Shown one piece after another: positions 45,565 through 54,236 of a DNA stretch of 64,000 nt. The notes under the pieces were generated by a model. It saw nothing but the letters and a program-made list of their open reading frames with translations, was not told the origin of the DNA and ran no database searches. The stretch comes from Clostridium folliculivorans (GTDB lineage: Bacteria > Bacillota > Clostridia > Clostridiales > Clostridiaceae), in contig NZ_BQXY01000002.1 of the NCBI RefSeq assembly GCF_024341905.1, forward strand, positions 496,001 through 560,000, given 5' to 3'. Position 1 is the stretch's first letter; each line of letters opens with the position of its first letter. Both the position numbers and the translations under genes were made by a program.

Positions 45565-45600
45565 AAGAAGTTCTCGACAATCATCGAGAACTTCTTTTTA
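45565..45600. terminator. Perfect 13-bp hairpin, terminator-like on the plus strand
   Basis: AAGAAGTTCTCGA (45565-45577) pairs with 45584-45596, then TTTTATT on the plus strand, with a weaker T-run on the minus strand. The known neighbours are minus-strand genes, so the better orientation has no gene to serve. Confidence 0.65.
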
Positions 45601-45624
45601 TTAATAAGAGATTGGGTAACATAG

Positions 45625-45685
45625 TTTATTAAGGCATTGGATGGCTAACTATTTAATTTCAACATAGTGCTTAAACAGCGCCTTT
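45625..45685. repeat. F2 element, right half
   Basis: TTTATTAAGGCATTGGATGG, then AATTTCAACATAGTGCTTAA and ACAGCGCC match the right end of the 16540 copy. It lies 18 bp from the GH43 stop codon. Confidence 0.75.
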
Positions 45686-45702
45686 ATTAAAGTTTTATTG
45701 GT

Positions 45703-46650
45703 TTATTCTAAATCAAAAACTGGTCTTCCTTCTGCATCCCATTTCAGTTTCATTACCATGGTATGACGATTGTAATCGTATAAAGGATTTCCTACAATTT
45801 TTTCGTATGGACGAGCATGATAAATAACTAAATCTTCTCCATTTTCTGAAACCGTAAAGCTATTATGACCAGGTCCAAATATATTTTTTTCTGGACAAGT
45901 TGAGAAAACCGGATATCTTGTCTTACTCCAAGACTGTGGATCTAATAAATCTGAAGCATCTGAAGCTTCTAATAATCCCATACAATATGCAGCTCCAGTA
46001 GAGCTTGCTGAAAAGGTTATAAATATCTTTCCATTTCTTTTGATTACCGCTGGGCCTTCATTTACCCAATAATCTACTCTTTCCCAATCATAGTCGGGAG
46101 TTGTTAAAAGTACTTGTACAGTTTTTAACTTTATAGGAGATTCCATTTCTGCTATATATAAATTAGAAATACCACCTTCTCCACCTACTTTTTGAGCCCA
46201 AACAATATATTTTCTACTATTATTTTCAAATACTGTAGCATCTAGAGAAAAGTCTGTAAACGAATACGGATCTACTTCTGCCTTCTGCATCATTCCTCTT
46301 TCAATCCAAGAATCTTTCATCGGATCATCTCCCGTACATTCTAAAACGAAAGGGCGTATCTTCCACACATCTTCTTTTTCTCCAGCTGCAAAATACACAT
46401 ACCATTTTTCATCTAGATAATGAAGTTCAGGTGCCCATATATGCTCGCTCATAACTCCAGACTCGCGTCTTTGCCAAATCTTTGTTGTTTCTGCCAAAGC
46501 TAGTCCATCTATAGTTTTAGCTCTTCTAAGCTCAATATAATCATAAGTCGGTACAGAAGCTGTAAAATAGTAATATCCATCTGTATGCTTGTATACATAA
46601 GGATCTGCCCTCTGCTCAATTAAAGGTTTAATAAAGCAATTTGTGACCAT
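45703..46650 (-). CDS. Glycoside hydrolase family 43
   Basis: A 315-residue five-bladed propeller enzyme with no signal peptide. The GH43 triad is visible: base Asp in EQRADPYVY (about 16), pKa-modulating Asp in DFSLDATVF (about 136), acid Glu in YWVNEGPAVI (about 197). Family 43 acts on arabinan, arabinoxylan or xylooligosaccharides (alpha-L-arabinofuranosidase or beta-xylosidase). A cytosolic place fits removal of side sugars from imported oligosaccharides, parallel to the GH3 enzyme at 10303. No sugar transporter is beside it. Confidence 0.9.
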   Translation of the reverse strand: MVTNCFIKPLIEQRADPYVYKHTDGYYYFTASVPTYDYIELRRAKTIDGLALAETTKIWQRRESGVMSEHIWAPELHYLDEKWYVYFAAGEKEDVWKIRPFVLECTGDDPMKDSWIERGMMQKAEVDPYSFTDFSLDATVFENNSRKYIVWAQKVGGEGGISNLYIAEMESPIKLKTVQVLLTTPDYDWERVDYWVNEGPAVIKRNGKIFITFSASSTGAAYCMGLLEASDASDLLDPQSWSKTRYPVFSTCPEKNIFGPGHNSFTVSENGEDLVIYHARPYEKIVGNPLYDYNRHTMVMKLKWDAEGRPVFDLE

Positions 46651-46910
46651 CAGTTCATTCCCCCTAGTTAATACACTAAAAATTAAATTATTTCATATTT
46701 AATTAAAATAATCTGTTGTAAAATCATTATATATCATTTTTTCATGAATTAACATCCTTTAGTTTAAACTTTATTAAAATGAACAAAACTATACCAGGAC
46801 TTTTGTTTTAATATCTATGAGGGTGTTCTATTACCATTTTTTATCTTTCAGTTTTATAATATACATATCAAAAAAAATCTCGTTTCTAAGATCACCCCTA
46901 CAACCTTGTA
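46651..46910. other. Intergenic region upstream of GH43
   Basis: AT-rich, no gene seen and no F1-F3 repeat. A small hairpin AATATGG / CCATATT lies at about 46911-46935. Confidence 0.3.
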
Positions 46911-46929
46911 ATATGGCTAACTTACCATA

Positions 46930-46992
46930 TTCAATGAGACAAAAAAATAATCATTTCCTTCAATTTGATTGTATCTAAAGGAGATGATTATT
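46930..46992 (-). terminator. Terminator of the symporter gene
   Basis: On the minus strand AATAATCATCTCCTT pairs with AAGGAAATGATTATT (one mismatch) and is followed by a run of seven T. Confidence 0.8.
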
Positions 46993-47076
46993 AAAAATAT
47001 ATAAATTTAAAATTTGTAATTAATTTTTATTCAGATACTATCTTTTACATTTTACTAAATAAGTTCACCATTTCAA

Positions 47077-48327
47077 TCAAACCTTCATTAGCCACTTTTT
47101 CCCATCAACAAATCTTGAAACTAACATTGCACATACAGTATTTCCCGTTGAGTTTAATACTGTTGCTGGTGCATCAATAATTGTACTAATAACAGCAATT
47201 ATAGGTAGTGCTTCAATAGGGAATCCATAGATACTTATTATAAGCATTTCTCCAATCATTCCGCCGCCTGGTATTGCCCCCATAACAGCTCCTACTAAAA
47301 AACCAACGGCTAATATTGATAATAATACCTGTATACTATTAATATCTTTCCCAAATAATCCAAATAGAAATATTATTTTCAAAACACCACCAATAACAGA
47401 TCCATCTTTATGAGTGTTGACTCCAAGAGGTATTACTGTTTCAGCTATATCCTTAGGTACACCTATCTTTTTTGTAGCTTCAAGATTAACCGGTATAGAA
47501 GCAGCACTTGAACAAGTAGCTAGAGCAGTTACTGTTGGTGATATTACATTTTTCCAGAAAGCTTTAAAACCTTCTTTTCCAGATGAAATATACGAATATA
47601 CACTAAAAAATATAAAATAATTTATTATTGTTAATCCTAAATATAATAAAAACACTTTTAAATATCCCTGTAAGATTTGTGTTCCTAATTGCCCTACCAC
47701 AGAAGCAAAATAACATGCAAGCCCTATTGGAGCATAGTACATAATAATATTAACTATTTTCATGATTATAGCTGTTACTGAATCAATAAACTTTCTTACT
47801 ACTTCCCCTTTTTCTCCAACTAACGTTGTGGCTACTCCAAAAAATACAGAAAAGACTATAATTTGAAGCATATTATTCTTTGAAAACAACTCCGAGAAGT
47901 CACTAACAGTAAAGGTCTTTACTAGCTGCTGTGATAATGAAATGTTCTCAGTACTTTTACTAATATCAGCTCCCCCTTGAGACAATATATTTTTAATTGT
48001 ATCAGAGTTTAATCCTTTAGTTGGATTAAATACAAGCGATCCTATTATAGCTAATACACCTGAGATAATTGCTGTAGATATAAACACTAAGATTATTGTT
48101 ATCATTATTTTACCCAATCTATTTACACCACTCATATTTGCTATAGCAGATGCTACACTGAAAAAAACTAAAGGAACGATTATAGTAAACATTAGATTTA
48201 GAAATATTTGTCCAAAGGGTTCTAAAACTTTAGCTTTTGGTCCTAATACTACTCCAACAGCACCTCCTAATAATATTGATAATATAAGCATTAAAGACAT
48301 CTTATAATTCTTAAAAAGACTTCTCAT
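47077..48327 (-). CDS. Dicarboxylate/amino acid:cation symporter (DAACS)
   Basis: A 416-residue secondary transporter of the GltP/DctA family with eight helices and two re-entrant loops. The serine-rich loop is TALATCSSAASIPVNLEATK (about residues 270-290) and the second substrate loop is PGGGMIGEM, with the late conserved DAPATVLNSTGNTVCAM. Such carriers import glutamate, aspartate, serine or C4-dicarboxylates with H+ or Na+; the specificity cannot be fixed. The ribosome binding site is AAGGAG. It has its own terminator. Confidence 0.9.
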   Translation of the reverse strand: MRSLFKNYKMSLMLILSILLGGAVGVVLGPKAKVLEPFGQIFLNLMFTIIVPLVFFSVASAIANMSGVNRLGKIMITIILVFISTAIISGVLAIIGSLVFNPTKGLNSDTIKNILSQGGADISKSTENISLSQQLVKTFTVSDFSELFSKNNMLQIIVFSVFFGVATTLVGEKGEVVRKFIDSVTAIIMKIVNIIMYYAPIGLACYFASVVGQLGTQILQGYLKVFLLYLGLTIINYFIFFSVYSYISSGKEGFKAFWKNVISPTVTALATCSSAASIPVNLEATKKIGVPKDIAETVIPLGVNTHKDGSVIGGVLKIIFLFGLFGKDINSIQVLLSILAVGFLVGAVMGAIPGGGMIGEMLIISIYGFPIEALPIIAVISTIIDAPATVLNSTGNTVCAMLVSRFVDGKKWLMKV

Positions 48328-48386
48328 AATCTATAACTCCTTTTAATTTACTGTATTAATTTTCAATACTATATTTAACAGTTAGA

Positions 48387-48413
48387 TCATGTTCAAGACT
48401 ATTGTTGAAATCA
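48387..48413. repeat. F2 element, left-end fragment
   Basis: TCATGTTCAAGACTATTGTT followed by GAAATC matches the F2 left end. It lies between the symporter start and the murE stop. Confidence 0.55.
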
Positions 48414-48447
48414 GCTCTACCTAAAACTCACCAATAGAATTAATATT

Positions 48448-49896
48448 TTAAAGAAAGTTCCTAACTATTTCTTCATCACTAAAATGTATAGTTTCATACT
48501 TTAGTATCTGGTAGTTTTCATGACCCTTGCCAGCAATTATTACTGCATCCTTAGGTTCCGCAATATTAAGTGCTTTGAAGATTGCTTGCTTTCTGTCTTC
48601 TATCTTTTCGTACATACATCCAGTTTTAAGTAGACCTTTCTCAATATCATTAATTATTGAAGCTGGTTCTTCGCTTCTAGGATTGTCAGAAGTAATTATG
48701 CAGTAGTCACTTAGCTTACCAGCAACCTCTCCCATCAACGGTCTTTTACTAGCATCTCTATCACCACCACACCCAAACACTGTAATTATTTTGCCTTTAG
48801 TGATTTCTTTAACTGAAGTTAGTATGTTTTCAATAGCATCTGGTGAATGAGCATAGTCTACTACTGCTAAAATATCTTTGCTATTTTCTATAGCTTGAAA
48901 TCTTCCCGGTACTCCTTTTATTTCTTTAACTGCATTTACAATGTCATCAATACTAAGATTTAGGCTATAACAACTTGCGATTGCTGCCAACGCATTATAT
49001 ACACTAAACCTTCCTGGTATATTAAGCTCTACTTTTCTTGCCTGATAATTATATTGAAGATTAAACCTCACGCCACAATTTGTATATTCAATATCTGTTG
49101 CTCTAAAATCACAATTTTTATCAATACCATAAGTTATTATTTCACAATTTGCAGTAGCTAAGATATCCTTTGAAAATGAATCATCTATATTTACCACTGC
49201 TTTCTTACACATACTAAATAGTTTCAATTTAGCATTTTTATAATTATCCATAGTGCCGTGTTCTTCTAAATGATCTTGCGTTAGATTAGTGAATACAGCA
49301 ATATCAAATGCACATCCATAGACCCTATCTTGAGATAAAGCTGAAGATGTAACTTCAATGGTTGCATGGGTTGCTCCAAGTTCTAACATCTCTGCAAATG
49401 TTCCTTGAAGCTCTATTGCATCCGGCGTAGTTGGATTTAACTTTTTAATCTTTATTTTTTGTATGCCAACAGTATTTTGTATAGTGCCAATCACTCCACA
49501 TTTTATCTCCAATACTTCGAGTATCTTTGAAACAAAATAACTCACAGAAGTTTTTCCGTTTGTACCAGTTATACCAACAGTCTTTAATCTACTTATAGGC
49601 CTATGATAAAAGTTCTGCGCTGCTAGCGACATTGACCTTCTTGCATCTTTTACTTTTATTACTGCAATATTATTTTGTATACCATTAATCTCATGTTCTA
49701 CCATCAAGGCTATAGCACCGCTACTTACTGCATCAAATACAAAATCATGTCTATCTACATTTCTATTTCTTACAGCGATAAAAAGTGAATTTTCGCCTAC
49801 ATCCCTAGAATCCCAAGTTAAACTCTCTATGTCTAAATCATCACTTCCACTTAACATCTCATAGTCTATTCCTTCTAAAACTTCATATAACTTCAT
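48448..49896 (-). CDS. murE: UDP-MurNAc-tripeptide synthetase (MurE type)
   Basis: A 482-residue Mur ligase adding the third stem-peptide amino acid during peptidoglycan synthesis. The three-domain order is complete: N-terminal UDP-binding domain, ATP loop GITGTNGKTS (residues 108-117), and C-terminal domain. The motif DNPR in ITSDNPRSEEP (about residue 398) is the signature for meso-diaminopimelate selection. The carbamylated-lysine region (YKNAKLKLF) is present. The ribosome binding site is TTGGAGG. It lies alone, outside any division/cell-wall cluster, so it may be a second copy, perhaps for spore cortex; that cannot be decided here. Confidence 0.92.
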   Translation of the reverse strand: MKLYEVLEGIDYEMLSGSDDLDIESLTWDSRDVGENSLFIAVRNRNVDRHDFVFDAVSSGAIALMVEHEINGIQNNIAVIKVKDARRSMSLAAQNFYHRPISRLKTVGITGTNGKTSVSYFVSKILEVLEIKCGVIGTIQNTVGIQKIKIKKLNPTTPDAIELQGTFAEMLELGATHATIEVTSSALSQDRVYGCAFDIAVFTNLTQDHLEEHGTMDNYKNAKLKLFSMCKKAVVNIDDSFSKDILATANCEIITYGIDKNCDFRATDIEYTNCGVRFNLQYNYQARKVELNIPGRFSVYNALAAIASCYSLNLSIDDIVNAVKEIKGVPGRFQAIENSKDILAVVDYAHSPDAIENILTSVKEITKGKIITVFGCGGDRDASKRPLMGEVAGKLSDYCIITSDNPRSEEPASIINDIEKGLLKTGCMYEKIEDRKQAIFKALNIAEPKDAVIIAGKGHENYQILKYETIHFSDEEIVRNFL

Positions 49897-50121
49897 TACA
49901 GTTCCTCCAATTTATTTTCAGCAGTATTTATCATCAAGATTTAGACGATTCTTACGTGCCTTTTCTCTTACTATATTTATATTATATTCTCAACTTTTGC
50001 AGATTTTCTTGAATTAAATGCTTATTATATTGCATAAAGTGCTATAATTTATAGATAGACATGTTCCAAAGGGTTAATCGAAAGACGATATGATATTTTA
50101 ATAAAATCTGAGGTGTTTATA

Positions 50122-50985
50122 TTGAATGAAAGTATTTCTACAGAAAAAATAAAGAGAGGTTATCTTAATGATGATTTTCTTTTCTTCAACCTTAAAGATC
50201 AGAAAAAAAATGACTTTGAGGTTCATTACCACGACTTTGATAAAATAATTATCTTTATCTCAGGAGATGTCACATATATCATTGAAGGAAAATCCTATAA
50301 ACTTAGACCTTGGGACGTATTATTAGTTGGCAAAAACGACCTTCATCTTCCTATAATAAGTCAAACTGAACCATATGAAAGAATAATATTTTGGTTAAAT
50401 CCATTATTTTTAGAAAAGCAAAATATGAATAACTGCGATCTTCTCAGCTGCTTTCAAATAGCCTCTGAAAGAAAACTTAACCTTATTAGATTAAATATAA
50501 AGCAGATAGAGCTGCTAAAGAAAAACTTACAGGAGCTTAAGGATGAAATACAGGACAAATCTTTTGGAAGTACCATACTGAAAAACGCCTTATTTATACA
50601 GTTCATGGTTAAAATCAATAGATTTTTCTTAGATATGAATACAGATAAAAACATTGATGATATTAAATATGATCCTAGAATAGAGTCTATTTTAAGCTTC
50701 ATTAACTCGAATTTAGAGAAGGACATCTCTATAGAAATGCTATCAAATATCTTTTATCTTAATAAGTATTACCTTATGCATTTGTTTAAGAAAGAAACTG
50801 GTTACACCCTCTATGGCTATATACAAAAGAAAAGAACTAAAAGAGCTGCTGATCTTCTAAAAACCGGTATGCAAGCCGGAGAAGTGTGTTCACTTTGCGG
50901 ATTTATAGATTATTCTAGTTTCGTAAGAGCTTTCAAAAAAGAATTTCAATTATCTCCAAAGCAGTATTATAAGGCTAGTCTATAA
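50122..50985 (+). CDS. AraC-family regulator with cupin sensor domain
   Basis: About 287 residues. The N-terminal half is a cupin-like effector domain (FEVHYHDFDKIIIFISGDVT, then YIIEGKSYKLRPWDVLLVGK), as in sugar-responsive AraC/XylS regulators. The C-terminal 100 residues contain two helix-turn-helix motifs (ISIEMLSNIFYLNKYYLMHL and AGEVCSLCGFIDYSSFVRAF). The start is probably TTG at 50122, six bases after GAGGTG; a GTG at 50113 overlaps that site and is less likely. The regulated gene is unknown; murE is divergent and no sugar gene adjoins. Confidence 0.88.
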   Translation: MNESISTEKIKRGYLNDDFLFFNLKDQKKNDFEVHYHDFDKIIIFISGDVTYIIEGKSYKLRPWDVLLVGKNDLHLPIISQTEPYERIIFWLNPLFLEKQNMNNCDLLSCFQIASERKLNLIRLNIKQIELLKKNLQELKDEIQDKSFGSTILKNALFIQFMVKINRFFLDMNTDKNIDDIKYDPRIESILSFINSNLEKDISIEMLSNIFYLNKYYLMHLFKKETGYTLYGYIQKKRTKRAADLLKTGMQAGEVCSLCGFIDYSSFVRAFKKEFQLSPKQYYKASL

Positions 50986-50993
50986 GCCTACTT

Positions 50994-51130
50994 TATAGAT
51001 AAATTACTTCCTATTGAAATCTATCCCAATAAAGATTCATAAAACCATCGAAATCTTTATTGGTAGTTTAAGTATCTAAGTAGTTTATCTGTATGGATGT
51101 ACCAGTTTCAAATAAATTTTATCTATAGCA
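50994..51130. repeat. F1 foldback element copy l plus an extra half element
   Basis: Arms ATAGATAAATTACTTC and a right arm AAGTAGTTTATCTGTAT pair with one or two mismatches; the inside GAAATCTATCCCAATAAAG is paired in part with CTTTATTGG. A second F1-like half (GGATGTACCAGTTTCAAATA) follows at 51095. The element starts 8 bp after the AraC stop codon. Confidence 0.8.
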
Positions 51131-51253
51131 ACACCTATCTCACTAGTTTTTGTCGCTAAAGAGTGAAATCTTAAGGAAAATTCAAAATTAAAGCAAACTT
51201 TAAGGCAAGCCATTATAGCTTACCTTATCAAACTTTTAAAAACTTCGAACTTC

Positions 51254-51538
51254 TTAGCTTTTAAGTTTTTCACATAATAAATCGATATGCTCTTTGGCCT
51301 CTTTTAAGCCTGATCTGGTGGATTGTCTATATACTTTAATTGCTTTAATCTTTTTCCCTTCTAAAATAAGGCTTTCAATTTCATCATCTACAGATGTCTC
51401 TGGAACTCCAATTTGTTTAGCAATTCTTATTAAAATTTCATTTGTTCTTTTAACATCATTTTGCAATTGATTAATGCTTGATAATATAGTAGATAGCAAC
51501 AAAGCTCCAATAATTATCCATATAAAGTTATTGTCCAT
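51254..51538 (-). CDS. Membrane-anchored protein with ribosomal L7/L12 C-terminal-like domain
   Basis: Ninety-four residues. The N-terminus is one membrane helix (FIWIIIGALLLSTILSS, 5-21), a short coiled linker follows (to about 50), and the C-terminus VDDEIESLILEGKKIKAIKV, YRQSTRSGLKEAKEHID has the alpha-beta-alpha signature of the L7/L12 C-terminal domain, the part that recruits GTPase translation factors. Here it lacks the L12 N-terminal dimer domain. Such anchored copies are known as annotated proteins in Firmicutes but have no settled role. The ribosome binding site TTGGAGGG is strong. Confidence 0.75.
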   Translation of the reverse strand: MDNNFIWIIIGALLLSTILSSINQLQNDVKRTNEILIRIAKQIGVPETSVDDEIESLILEGKKIKAIKVYRQSTRSGLKEAKEHIDLLCEKLKS

Positions 51539-52015
51539 ATGTTTCCCTCCAAAAAATTTCTAACAATTAAAAATACAACAAGGTATTAAATATTTTAATA
51601 AACATACAATTCTCAATAATATAACACAAAAGACTCTTAACTAATAAAGCAATCAATTTGCATTAATTAGCCCTTACATCACGAAACATAAATGCATAAA
51701 TCTACAACTGATCCTTGTACTGTTTACAATCACTAATTATATCTTACTTTTACATAAAATTACATACAAATAAATTAATCTAGGTTTAAGAATAACGCAA
51801 ATAATTTTAAGGTTCTATTGTAAACCTTTAATAAATATATTTAGTATAGGAGGTTAATATATACATTAAATAGGTATACTTTTAACAAGGTATATTATGT
51901 AATATATGTATTAATGACAGGATTCCTAACCAATTTATTAATTTGCTTCTGTTTAATGATCATATAATTGATTATTTGACAAAACCACAAATTAAGTCTT
52001 TAGATAGGATTTCTA
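51539..52015. other. Upstream region of the acyl-CoA dehydrogenase fusion
   Basis: About 480 bp, AT-rich, no supported gene. A ribosome-binding-like AGGAGG at 51849 has no ATG at the right distance. TTGACA at 51976-51981 may be the -35 box of the downstream gene, but no good -10 is at 17 bp. No PerR-like box was found. Confidence 0.35.
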
Positions 52016-52119
52016 TATAGGTTTCCAACTTCAATTATTAATTTATACATGTCCGAAAATCCTCAGAAAGCAGGATTTTCAAACAAGTATAAATTAAATT
52101 TTCGTAGAGGAACCCTATA
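52016..52119. repeat. F1-type foldback in the leader of the acyl-CoA dehydrogenase fusion (copy m)
   Basis: Arms TATAGGTTTCC (52016-52026) and GGAACCCTATA (52109-52119) pair at 10 of 11 positions. Inside, TTAATTTATAC pairs with GTATAAATTAA and GAAAATCCT with AGGATTTTC. Closest relative is the copy at 54075-54176. It ends 40 bp before the start codon. Confidence 0.8.
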
Positions 52120-52159
52120 CCTCCATTCACTAAAATATTGATTTGAGGGAGGGAAATAT

Positions 52160-54067
52160 ATGTCTTTCAAAACCACAGAACAACATGAAATTTTAAGAAA
52201 AAAAATCAGAGAGTTTGCTGAAGAAGAGGTAAAGCCTATAGCATTCATGCTAGATCAAGAAAATAAATTTCCAACAAAGGCAGTTCATAAACTAGCTGAA
52301 ATGGGGATGCTTGGTATACCCTATCCCAAAGAATATGGCGGAGCAGGTTTAGATGTAATTAGTTATGCCATAGCTGTAGAAGAATTATCAAGAGTTGATG
52401 GCGGCACAGGTGTTATCCTTTCTGCCCATACATCTTTAGGTACCTACCCAATAGCTGCTTATGGCAATGAAGATCAAAGACAAAAGTATTTAGTTCCTCT
52501 TGCTAAGGGAGAAAAACTTGGTGCCTTCGGTTTAACTGAAGAAAATGCAGGCAGCGATGCTGGTGGTACTGAAACCACAGCTGTACTAGAAGGTGATTAT
52601 TATATTTTAAATGGTTCAAAAATCTTTATAACTAACGCTGGACAAGCTGATATATATGTTGTTTTCGCAGTTACAACCCCTAATATAGGCACAAAAGGCA
52701 TTAGCGCTTTCATTGTTGAAAAAGACTCAGAAGGTTTTAGTTTTGGAAAACATTATGACAAAATGGGAATCCGCTCTTCTGCTACTGCAGAACTTATCTT
52801 CAACGATGTAAAAGTCCCTAAAGAAAATCTACTAGGCAAAGAGGGCGAAGGCTTTAAGATTGCTATGGCTACCTTAGATGGTGGTCGTATTGGTATAGCT
52901 GCCCAAGCTCTCGGAATTGCTCAAGGAGCTTATGAAAATGCACTTGAATATTCTAAAGAAAGAATTCAATTTGGTAAACCTATCTGTCAGCAGCAAATAA
53001 TAGCCTTCAAGCTATCGGATATGGCAACAAAACTAAGAGCCGCTAGATTACTTATTTATAGCGCAGCAGAACTTAAGGAAAATCATGAGCACTATAGCAT
53101 GGAAGCCGCTATGGCAAAACAGTATGCCTCAGATGTTTGCCTTGAAATTGTTAATGAAGCTCTTCAAATCTTTGGTGGCAGTGGTTATTTAAAAGGCATG
53201 GAGGTTGAACGTGCTTATAGAGATGCCAAGATTTGCACTATATATGAAGGAACTAACGAAATTCAGAGACTGGTTATCTCCTCTCATATCATCGGTAAGA
53301 TGCCAAAAACTGAACATGTTAGCAAAGCTCCTCAGCATGAACCAGCAACAGGATATAGAAAGAAAGTAGTCTTTAAACAAGGTACTGCTGAAGAAAAGGT
53401 TGCTTCTCTTGTTAAAGCTTTAAAAGACGACGGATATGATTTCACTATAGGAATACCTTTAGATACTCCTATAAGTAAAGCAGATAGAGTTGTTAGTGCA
53501 GGTATGGGCATAGGTAAAAAAGAAAATATGCACTTAATAGAATCCCTGGCTGAGCAAGCTGGTGCTGCTATAGGTTCTTCTCGTCCTGTAGCTGAAACCC
53601 TTAAATACGTTCCTTTAAATCGTTATGTTGGCATGTCTGGCCAAAAATTCAACGGCAATCTTTATATTGCCTGTGGTATCTCTGGTGCTGGCCAACATCT
53701 AAAAGGTATAAAAGATGCTACTACTATCGTAGCTATAAATATAGATTCTAATGCAAAGATTTTCAAAAACGCTGACTATGGGATAGTTGGGGATTTAAAT
53801 GAAATTCTTCCACTACTAACCGCAGCCTTAGACAACGGTGAACCAAAAAAAGCTGCTCCTCCAATGAAAAAGATGAAGAAAATTATTCAAAAGAAAGTAG
53901 CTCATGCATGGAAACATTATGTCTGCAACGGATGCGGTTACGAGTATGATCCTGCTATGGGTGATACTGAAGGAGAAATAACCCCTGGAACAATATTTGA
54001 AAACATACCAGAAGAATGGGCTTGTCCTTCTTGCGGGGAAGAAAAGACAATGTTCATTGAAGTGTGA
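52160..54067 (+). CDS. Fusion: acyl-CoA dehydrogenase - EtfA C-terminal (FAD) domain - rubredoxin
   Basis: A 635-residue three-part protein. Residues 1-378 are a complete short-chain (butyryl-type) acyl-CoA dehydrogenase with FAD motif [16 protein letters not shown] and catalytic Glu in [12 protein letters not shown]. Residues about 395-570 are the FAD-binding C-terminal domain of EtfA ([41 protein letters not shown]); its N-terminal half and any EtfB are missing. Residues about 582-635 are a rubredoxin with ligands CNGC and CPSC. Electrons from acyl-CoA could pass through two flavins to the iron centre inside one chain. The next gene, fprA, reduces O2 with rubredoxin electrons. The ribosome binding site GAGGGAGG is strong. 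Confidence 0.93.
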   Translation: MSFKTTEQHEILRKKIREFAEEEVKPIAFMLDQENKFPTKAVHKLAEMGMLGIPYPKEYGGAGLDVISYAIAVEELSRVDGGTGVILSAHTSLGTYPIAAYGNEDQRQKYLVPLAKGEKLGAFGLTEENAGSDAGGTETTAVLEGDYYILNGSKIFITNAGQADIYVVFAVTTPNIGTKGISAFIVEKDSEGFSFGKHYDKMGIRSSATAELIFNDVKVPKENLLGKEGEGFKIAMATLDGGRIGIAAQALGIAQGAYENALEYSKERIQFGKPICQQQIIAFKLSDMATKLRAARLLIYSAAELKENHEHYSMEAAMAKQYASDVCLEIVNEALQIFGGSGYLKGMEVERAYRDAKICTIYEGTNEIQRLVISSHIIGKMPKTEHVSKAPQHEPATGYRKKVVFKQGTAEEKVASLVKALKDDGYDFTIGIPLDTPISKADRVVSAGMGIGKKENMHLIESLAEQAGAAIGSSRPVAETLKYVPLNRYVGMSGQKFNGNLYIACGISGAGQHLKGIKDATTIVAINIDSNAKIFKNADYGIVGDLNEILPLLTAALDNGEPKKAAPPMKKMKKIIQKKVAHAWKHYVCNGCGYEYDPAMGDTEGEITPGTIFENIPEEWACPSCGEEKTMFIEV

Positions 54068-54074
54068 TATTCGT

Positions 54075-54176
54075 TATAGGGTTCCAACTTCAACTATTAA
54101 GTTATGCATGCCTAAAATTCATAGGTGCATGATTTTCGAACATGCATAACTTAAGTTTTCGTAATGGAACCCTATA
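54075..54176. repeat. F1-type foldback between the fusion gene and fprA (copy n)
   Basis: Perfect arms TATAGGGTTCC (54075-54085) and GGAACCCTATA (54166-54176); inner perfect stem AAGTTATGCATG / CATGCATAACTT and AAAAT / ATTTT. It resembles the copy before the fusion gene, so both genes of the pair have one in front. Confidence 0.85.
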
Positions 54177-54236
54177 GAAAGATAGATAGCTTTCTATCAA
54201 AGTTCACAATCAATTTATACAAGGAGGATTAAATTC

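Noticed and set aside
51849-51880. AGGAGG site suggesting a small gene upstream of the acyl-CoA dehydrogenase fusion
   Set aside because: No ATG, GTG or TTG at a usable distance with an open frame of meaningful length.
52160-54067. Reading the fusion as a bifurcating Bcd-EtfAB complex
   Set aside because: EtfB and the EtfA N-terminal domain are absent, and a rubredoxin is present instead, so the ferredoxin-linked bifurcation model does not fit.
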